From ZC4RG30 sp041168985 (lineage in GTDB: Bacteria; Pseudomonadota; Gammaproteobacteria; Steroidobacterales; Steroidobacteraceae), in the NCBI GenBank assembly GCA_041168985.1, contig JBEEKA010000248.1, positions 1-10,803 of the forward strand: a stretch of DNA of 10,803 nt. Direction: 5' to 3'. Each line of letters begins with the position of its first letter. The stretch's first letter is position 1. Of the stretch, positions 6,470 to 10,803 are shown in pieces. Made by a program: the position numbers and the translations under genes. The notes under the pieces were generated by a model that was not told where the DNA came from, searched no databases, and worked only from the letters and a program-made list of their open reading frames with translations.

Positions 6470-7707
6470 GAGCGATAGGCCTCCCGGCCGGTGCCCTGGA
6501 TTGGAATGCCCTGCGAAGCCAGGACTTCGTGTTGCAGGGCGTACATGGCCGCTGCCGCGGCATCGATGGCTTTCACATAGGCCAGTGAACCCTTGAGGAT
6601 CGGCGCCAGCAGGGCCGGATCCTGGATCCTCGCCTTCGGGTATTCGTGTTCGACGACCAGCCAGGTGTTCGACGGATCGATGTCCAGCAGTTCGCGTGCC
6701 GCGAGCTGGTGGTCGAGCCAGTCCACGCTGCGGTTCTGCAGATAGGCCAGCGGATCGTGACGAGCCGTACCGGGCAGCTCGTGTTCGCACAGCACGACCT
6801 GCTTCTTCCAGGCATTGCCGTGGTCGACCGGCGACGTCGACGGCTTGCCGTCCTTCCAGTCGCCCCGCTGCAGGGTCTGTCCGCCGTATCCCCACGCCGA
6901 CACGCCGCGGGCATCGATGACCTGTCCCTTCACGTGGAAGCCCGCGATCAGGAAGGCATAGCCCTGGTCCTTCAGGTACTGGAACACGGAGCGTGTGTCC
7001 TGTCCCATCAGGATGGCGTGCGACGGATCGTAATGGATGCGGAACTGGTCGCCGACACCGTGCTTTTCGCAGATCCGGTGCAGCGCGATCCAGGGACCGG
7101 GCGCATAGGCGATGTTGTTGTGCCAGCGGTCGTTGATGAACCAGCCCGGCATGGGGCACTGCTCGACCCGGTACACCAGGCCGCGTGCCTTGGCTTCCTT
7201 CAGTAGCGGGATGAGTTCCGATTCGAACATCTCGAGGTTCTCTTCCATCTCGAGGTTCGGGTTGCGGCCGACGAAGCCGCAGACCGCATCGACGCCGAGC
7301 AGGGCGGCGGCATCGAAGACACGCAGCATGAAGTCATGCTTGCGGCGGCGGGCGTCGCGGTCCGCGACGAGCATGTTGTCGAAGTAGGCGAGATCCGACA
7401 GCGCCACGCCGGTGTCACGCATCGTGGCCAACACGCGATCGGCGCGCTGGGCGGTGAAGGGGTCGCGCAGGTCGAGATGGTTGGCCACCGGATCGAGCAG
7501 CGCTTCCGCGGGCACGTCGGCCACGCTGGGGTGCAGGGCCGACGAGAGCTGGATGGCCGGGCAGTCGAGCTGTCGGGCGAATCGGAGCCAGTCCTCGATG
7601 GCCAGGTCCGGATCCGCATCACGCTTCTCGCGCGGCGTGAGTTCCTGCAGGGCGGCCGACAGCAGGCTCAGTCGCATCGGCTTGGGATCGAAGGCACGGG
7701 CGGTCAT
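6466..7707 (-). CDS. Sugar phosphate isomerase/epimerase-like TIM-barrel protein, long form
   Basis: A 413-residue member of the xylose-isomerase-like TIM-barrel (AP endonuclease 2) superfamily, probably a metal-dependent keto-sugar isomerase, epimerase or lyase. The putative metal ligands follow the Glu-Asp-His-Glu pattern of ketose 3-epimerases: Glu182 (RVEQCPMPGW), Asp227 (HYDPSH), His258 (GFHVKG) and Glu353 (VEHEYPK). The stretch between His258 and Glu353 is about 95 residues, well beyond the roughly 35 of compact epimerases. It holds an Asp/Trp/Gly-rich segment (264-300) that may form an extra lid or dimer element. There is no signal peptide, so it is cytoplasmic. First gene of the operon; its ATG follows an AAGGAG Shine-Dalgarno by 5 bases. 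It overlaps the oxidoreductase gene by ATGA. I do not recognise a characterised close relative. Confidence 0.85.
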   Translation of the reverse strand: MTARAFDPKPMRLSLLSAALQELTPREKRDADPDLAIEDWLRFARQLDCPAIQLSSALHPSVADVPAEALLDPVANHLDLRDPFTAQRADRVLATMRDTGVALSDLAYFDNMLVADRDARRRKHDFMLRVFDAAALLGVDAVCGFVGRNPNLEMEENLEMFESELIPLLKEAKARGLVYRVEQCPMPGWFINDRWHNNIAYAPGPWIALHRICEKHGVGDQFRIHYDPSHAILMGQDTRSVFQYLKDQGYAFLIAGFHVKGQVIDARGVSAWGYGGQTLQRGDWKDGKPSTSPVDHGNAWKKQVVLCEHELPGTARHDPLAYLQNRSVDWLDHQLAARELLDIDPSNTWLVVEHEYPKARIQDPALLAPILKGSLAYVKAIDAAAAAMYALQHEVLASQGIPIQGTGREAYRS

Positions 7708-7712
7708 GGGAT

Positions 7713-7718
7713 CTCCTT
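7713..7718 (-). promoter_or_regulatory. Shine-Dalgarno AAGGAG of the four-gene operon
   Basis: On the minus strand AAGGAG ends 5 bases before the ATG at 7707. It is the best ribosome site of the operon and fixes this start over the internal Met11. The three downstream genes rely on overlaps instead. Confidence 0.8.
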
Positions 7719-7744
7719 GGTGGCCGGCCTGACGCTATCAGAAC

Positions 7745-7758
7745 GAAAATTCCTTTTC
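7745..7758. promoter_or_regulatory. Candidate TetR operator, GAAAA-TTCC-TTTTC
   Basis: A perfect inverted repeat with 5-bp arms and a 4-bp centre, in an AT-rich patch of an otherwise GC-rich region. It lies between the two divergent starts. The TetR protein encoded 50 bp away is the likely ligand, by context only. Confidence 0.4.
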
Positions 7759-7767
7759 CACGGCGGT

Positions 7768-7790
7768 GATGGCATACACTTCCATGCATC
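7768..7790. promoter_or_regulatory. Imperfect inverted repeat overlapping the possible TetR-gene -10
   Basis: GATGGCAT (7768-7775) and ATGCATC (7784-7790) form an inverted repeat with one extra G in the left arm and an 8-base spacer. The right arm includes the palindrome ATGCAT. It covers the candidate -10 TACACT, so binding here would be autoregulatory. It could be chance. Confidence 0.3.
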
Positions 7791-7808
7791 CCAAGCAGCG
7801 AGTTCGTC

Positions 7809-8474
7809 GTGGAAAAATCCCACGTCAGGCAGCCCAAGCAGACGAGAAGCCGGCAGTCCTTCGACCGCGTCGTCGACGCCGCCTGCGAGATCATCAACGA
7901 AGGCGGGCTGGCTGCCCTGACCCTGGCCGAGGTCAGCCGGCGTTCGAAGGTTTCCATCGGATCCATCTACTGTCGCGTCGAAGGCAAGGAAGACCTGCTG
8001 CGGGAAGTGCAGGTCCGCACGCTGCAGCGGATGGAACATGATTTCTCCCTTCTGCTGGCGCGGATCCGTCGCCGGAACCTTTCCCTGAAGGATCTCGTGC
8101 CGGCGCTCGTTCGCGAGCTGGGCGAGCATCACCGCAAGTTCTCCGCGCTGCTGGCCGCTTTCATGCAGCAGGCGACCGCCGATGAAGTGATCCGGGATGT
8201 CGGCAGGGCTCGTTACCTGTCCACCGGCGCCGATTTTCGGGCCATCCTGCTCGAGCATCGCGAAGAAATCCGGCATCCCGATCCGGATCACGCCGTCGAG
8301 GCCTGCTTCGCCATCGCCTACGGCGCCATTGCCCGTTACCTGGGCCTGGGTTCCATGGGGGTCAGGGAGGTCCGCTGGAATGAGCTCCTGCGGGACCTCG
8401 GCCTGATGACGCTGGCCTTCCTCGTGGCCGACCTGCGTCATCTCGCGGCGCCGGAGTCGAAGCCGGCGCGCTAG
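7809..8474 (+). CDS. TetR/AcrR-family transcriptional regulator
   Basis: A 221-residue regulator, a usual length for the family. The N-terminal DNA-binding domain is clear: a basic arm, FDRVVDAACEIINEGG (18-33), LTLAEVSRRSKVS (37-49) and the recognition-helix region SIGSIYCRVEGKEDLL (49-64), with Tyr54 and Lys60 at conserved positions. The usual His-Phe after the tyrosine is Arg-Val here. The C-terminal two-thirds are helical and unassigned, as expected for a ligand-binding domain. The start is GTG: an in-frame stop at 7767-7769 and no other upstream start codon leave it as the only option for the full domain. No good Shine-Dalgarno precedes it. It is divergent from the four-gene operon and probably represses it. 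It converges on the Tat-enzyme gene with a 21-bp gap that holds no convincing terminator. Confidence 0.9.
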   Translation: MEKSHVRQPKQTRSRQSFDRVVDAACEIINEGGLAALTLAEVSRRSKVSIGSIYCRVEGKEDLLREVQVRTLQRMEHDFSLLLARIRRRNLSLKDLVPALVRELGEHHRKFSALLAAFMQQATADEVIRDVGRARYLSTGADFRAILLEHREEIRHPDPDHAVEACFAIAYGAIARYLGLGSMGVREVRWNELLRDLGLMTLAFLVADLRHLAAPESKPAR

Positions 8475-8495
8475 CCGATCGGACGGCGGTTCCTG

Positions 8496-9464
8496 TTATG
8501 CCAGGCCGCTCAGATAGCGGAGGCTCTTCGCGATTGCATCGAAACGATCCATCGTGAAGGGCGGTTCCTGCTCGACGTAGAAATGACGCACGCCGGCGGC
8601 ATGGGCCACCGGGAGGATCTCGGCCCACTTCAGGCTGCCGCTGCCGACTTCCGTCGGGTCCTGAGTCAGCGTGTAGTTCGCCTTGGTGGACGCCTTGATG
8701 TCCTTGACGTGCATCTGCCGCACCCGGCCACTCAGCTTGCGGACCGTCGCGACAGGGTCGAGGCCTGCCGCCGCCACCCAGCCCGCGTCCATTTCGAAGG
8801 ACACGCTCTTGGGGTCAGTTTCAGCCACCAGGATGTCCCAGCCGGTGGTGTTGCCGATCGGTGCGAACTCAAGGTTGTGGTTATGGTACGAGAACCGCAG
8901 GCCTTCCTTGGCAAGGGCCGCGCCACGCTGGTTCAGCAGCGCCGCCATCTTCTGGTAATAACTCTTGTCCATCTTGGCCGATGCGCGGATCAGGAAATCA
9001 CGGAATGGCTCGTCCTTGCCCGGCGCGAAGCCTTCCGGAAAGGGCATGATCGGCATGGTCACTTCCTCGATGCCGAGCGCGCGCATCTGGCTCGCCAGCT
9101 TGCCGGCGTCGGCGAGTCCCGGCTCCATGCCGTCGCGTGAGATGTCGCTCAGGTGGATGCCGGTGAACTTCAGGCCGTTCTTGTCCGCTGCCGACTTGAG
9201 TTCAGCCGGCGAGTGGCCGTGGTAGCCGGCCAGTTCGATGGCCTTGAAGCCGATCTTCGCCAGCCGCTCGAAGCTGCCCGAGAGATCCTTCCGGGCCGCG
9301 TCGGCGACCGTGTAGAGCTGCAGTCCGATCGGCAGGTTCTGACTCTTGAAGAAGTTCGCGCTGTGGCCGACGGACGGCAGCGAAGCGCCCACGGCGGCGG
9401 CCACGCCGAGTCCCAGGGCGTCGCGGCGCGAGATGCGATTGTCGTTCTGGTTCATGTCGTTCAT
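8496..9464 (-). CDS. Tat-exported sugar phosphate isomerase/epimerase-like TIM-barrel protein
   Basis: A 322-residue TIM-barrel protein with a twin-arginine signal: SRRDALGLG (12-20), an Ala/Val-rich hydrophobic stretch and a likely cleavage near residue 36, so it should fold in the cytoplasm and act in the periplasm. The mature part begins LPIGLQLYTV (44-53), the usual first strand of this family, followed by GFKAIELAGY (72-81). Probable metal or catalytic residues are His194 and His196 (YHNHNLEF), Glu224 and Asp226 (FEMDAGW), His252 (MHVKD) and Glu298/Glu300 (YVEQE). VGSGSLKW (273-280) matches the family's loop before the last strands. A CAAGG Shine-Dalgarno lies 7 bases upstream of the first ATG; Met4 is an alternative. 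It sits 17 bases downstream of the NupG-like permease gene, in one operon. Relatives occur in keto-sugar and 3-keto-glycoside clusters; the precise reaction here is unknown. Confidence 0.88.
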   Translation of the reverse strand: MNDMNQNDNRISRRDALGLGVAAAVGASLPSVGHSANFFKSQNLPIGLQLYTVADAARKDLSGSFERLAKIGFKAIELAGYHGHSPAELKSAADKNGLKFTGIHLSDISRDGMEPGLADAGKLASQMRALGIEEVTMPIMPFPEGFAPGKDEPFRDFLIRASAKMDKSYYQKMAALLNQRGAALAKEGLRFSYHNHNLEFAPIGNTTGWDILVAETDPKSVSFEMDAGWVAAAGLDPVATVRKLSGRVRQMHVKDIKASTKANYTLTQDPTEVGSGSLKWAEILPVAHAAGVRHFYVEQEPPFTMDRFDAIAKSLRYLSGLA

Positions 9465-9481
9465 GTTCTTGCCTTGAGCGG

Positions 9482-10726
9482 TTACGGGTGGGCGGCCGTC
9501 GCGGCGCCTTCGCTGCCATGGGAAGGACCGCGGGTCGGCGGACGGAAGACGAAAGCCAGCAGGAGGATACCGAGGAACGCGAGGCCTGCCGGGACCATGA
9601 AGAGTCGGTTGTACTCGACCACGACGTGTCCCGCGGCGTCGACCGTGCTCATCCGCGCGGCCAGCGCCGGGAACAGGAAGCTGGCGACCACCATGCCGAT
9701 GCCGAGGATCAGCAGGTTGAACAGGCCCTGGGCGCTGGTGCGTACGTCCTTCGGGCAGGTCTCGTCGACGAAGATGTAGACCGTGGCGAAGAAGAACGCG
9801 TAGCAGATGCCGTGCAGCAACTGGACCGCCACGATCGAGGGGACCGAATCCGCCAGGAACGCAAAGGCCAGGAAGCGCGCCATGTGGCCGGCGATGCCGA
9901 CCATCATCGTGACCCGCCAGCCCAGCTTGGCCAGTACGCCACCGAGCACCAGCATGGTCACCATCTCCGCGATCTGGCCGAGGCTCAGGACGACCATGCT
10001 CAGGTTGCCCGCGATGCCGACCCGGTTGGTCAGGAAGGCGTCGGCCAGCACGAAGTATCCGTTGTGCACGACCGAGTCGAGGAAGGTCACGACGAAGAGC
10101 ACCGCGATGAACGGGGTCTTCAGCAGGCCCAGGGCACGGCGCCAGGCCAGGTGGTCCACGTCGCTGCCGGCGCGCGGCGGCGTATGCGGCAGGGTCAGCG
10201 AATAGGCCGACAGCGCGAACGACATGATCGCGCCGACCACGAAGATCCAGCGAACCTGTTCGACCGTGGCATTCGCATCCAGCAGGAAAACGAAGGGCCA
10301 GCTGACCATGACCCAGCCCATCGTCCCGCCCATGCGGACGGTGCCGAAGTCACGCGACGGATTGGGCAGGTTCGCGAAGGCCAGCGTGTTCGTGACCGAC
10401 AGGGTCGGCACGTACAGCAGGCTGTACAGCATGAAGAAAGTGAAGTGCATCGCGAAGGTGGTCGAGAATGCGGTGCCCAGCAGGCACAGGCCGCTCAGCA
10501 CATGGCTCGTCGACAGGAAGCGTTCGGCCGAGAAATTGCGGTCGGCGAACTGGTTCGAGAAGAAGATGCCGATGATCGATGCGATGCCCCAGGCGCTGCC
10601 TGCCAGCGCCTGCTGGCCGGGCGTGAAGCCCAGCATCGTCATGTAGGGGAACTGCTTGGGCGCCCAGGCGCCCCAGATGGCGAGCTGCATCACCATCATC
10701 AGGAACAATCGAAGCCGGATGCCCAT
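9482..10726 (-). CDS. MFS permease of the NupG (nucleoside:H+ symporter) type
   Basis: A 414-residue twelve-helix inner-membrane permease. It matches NupG/XapB-type proteins in LQ-x-x-IWG-x-W-like helix 1 (MQLAIWGAW, 13-21), YVPTLSVTNTLAF (105-117), VRMGGTMGWVM (130-140), LTLPH (177-181), SLGQIAEM (248-255) and FVDETCPKDVRTSAQGLF (319-336). The Q-x-x-E pair in helix 8 (Gln251, Glu254), which in NupG contacts the substrate, is kept. Helix 7 is not: where NupG has Gln and Asn this protein has Asn222 and Phe225. Members beside sugar isomerase genes are often labelled nucleoside permeases but probably carry sugars, so I leave the substrate open. It is first in a two-gene unit with the Tat-exported enzyme, 17 bases apart. 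A purine-rich AGGGGGA lies about 12 bases upstream of the ATG. The C-terminal tail (398-414) is polar and unconserved. Confidence 0.85.
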   Translation of the reverse strand: MGIRLRLFLMMVMQLAIWGAWAPKQFPYMTMLGFTPGQQALAGSAWGIASIIGIFFSNQFADRNFSAERFLSTSHVLSGLCLLGTAFSTTFAMHFTFFMLYSLLYVPTLSVTNTLAFANLPNPSRDFGTVRMGGTMGWVMVSWPFVFLLDANATVEQVRWIFVVGAIMSFALSAYSLTLPHTPPRAGSDVDHLAWRRALGLLKTPFIAVLFVVTFLDSVVHNGYFVLADAFLTNRVGIAGNLSMVVLSLGQIAEMVTMLVLGGVLAKLGWRVTMMVGIAGHMARFLAFAFLADSVPSIVAVQLLHGICYAFFFATVYIFVDETCPKDVRTSAQGLFNLLILGIGMVVASFLFPALAARMSTVDAAGHVVVEYNRLFMVPAGLAFLGILLLAFVFRPPTRGPSHGSEGAATAAHP

Positions 10727-10759
10727 GAGACCAGTTCCCCCTTGAAGTGTAGTCGGCGC

Positions 10760-10788
10760 AGGATAGTGAAAATCGACAGCGTTGTCTC
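10760..10788 (-). promoter_or_regulatory. Candidate promoter of the permease/Tat-enzyme operon
   Basis: On the minus strand GAGACA (10783-10788, four of six -35 bases) and TATCCT (10760-10765, four of six -10 bases) are separated by exactly 17 bases. The predicted leader is about 27 nt. The match is moderate and unsupported by data. Confidence 0.4.
10775..10786. promoter_or_regulatory. LacI-type operator candidate GACAGCGTTGTC
   Basis: A 12-bp near-palindrome (five of six base pairs symmetric) with the CG centre typical of LacI/GalR-family operators. It overlaps the candidate -35 and spacer, so binding would block the promoter. No LacI-family gene is in the window; it may lie to the right. 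Confidence 0.4.
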
Positions 10789-10803
10789 GCCGGCGCGAAT
10801 CCC

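Larger units (their letters stand above)
7708..7808. promoter_or_regulatory. Divergent control region between the four-gene operon and the TetR gene
   Basis: This 101-bp gap must carry both promoters. Promoter matches are weak. On the plus strand TACACT (7775-7780) is the best -10 candidate for the regulator, giving a leader of about 20 nt. On the minus strand only GATAGC-like sequence (around 7735) is seen. Two inverted repeats lie inside (7745-7758 and 7768-7790), an arrangement expected for a local TetR-type repressor controlling itself and the operon. Confidence 0.55.

Noticed and set aside
8474..8487. Possible terminator hairpin between the TetR gene and the Tat-enzyme gene (GCCG/CGGC, including CCGATCGG)
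   Set aside because: The stem is only 4 bp with a 6-base loop and no T-run follows on either strand.

Overview
This is a densely coding, high-GC window with ten protein genes and almost no non-coding DNA. The proteins look like those of a heterotrophic Gram-negative proteobacterium. A xylose isomerase/xylulokinase pathway resembling that of Escherichia coli, a Tat-exported sugar enzyme and several sugar permeases suggest a plant-polysaccharide or plant-glycoside degrader, perhaps a Xanthomonadales-type gammaproteobacterium. The taxonomic placement is inference only. No rRNA, tRNA, mobile element, CRISPR array or attachment site is visible.

Layout. (1) Positions 1-3148 are a xylose locus: xylB and the start of xylA on the minus strand (xylB first, 8-base overlap, xylA cut by the window edge), and a XylE/GLUT-type sugar/H+ symporter reading divergently from an 81-bp shared promoter region. 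(2) Positions 3145-7707 are a four-gene minus-strand operon. In transcription order it encodes a 413-residue TIM-barrel sugar isomerase/epimerase, a Gfo/Idh/MocA NAD(P)-dependent oxidoreductase, an MFS transporter of the aromatic-acid (AAHS, MhpT-like) type and a GalM-type mutarotase. All three junctions are the same 4-base ATGA stop/start overlap. (3) Positions 7809-8474 hold a divergent TetR-family regulator, 101 bp from the operon start, with inverted repeats in the gap. (4) Positions 8496-10726 are a second minus-strand pair: a NupG-like MFS permease followed by a Tat-exported TIM-barrel sugar isomerase/epimerase. Its promoter region at the right edge contains a LacI-type near-palindrome.

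How it may work together. XylA and XylB turn D-xylose into D-xylulose 5-phosphate for the pentose phosphate pathway, and the symporter brings in the pentose or a related aldose. The four-gene operon pairs an oxidoreductase with a TIM-barrel epimerase/lyase-type enzyme and a mutarotase. That combination is typical of pathways running through a keto-sugar, as in inositol or 3-keto-glycoside metabolism. The aromatic-acid-type transporter raises the possibility of an aromatic glycoside or a sugar acid as substrate. The Tat enzyme would act in the periplasm and its product could enter through the NupG-like permease. The TetR protein is the obvious candidate regulator of the four-gene operon.

The most notable points are the uncharacterised four-gene operon, the GLUT-like substitutions in the xylose-locus transporter pocket, a shared palindromic -10 element, and convergent operons that share one CTAG as both stop codons. 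No wholly new system can be demonstrated from the sequence alone.
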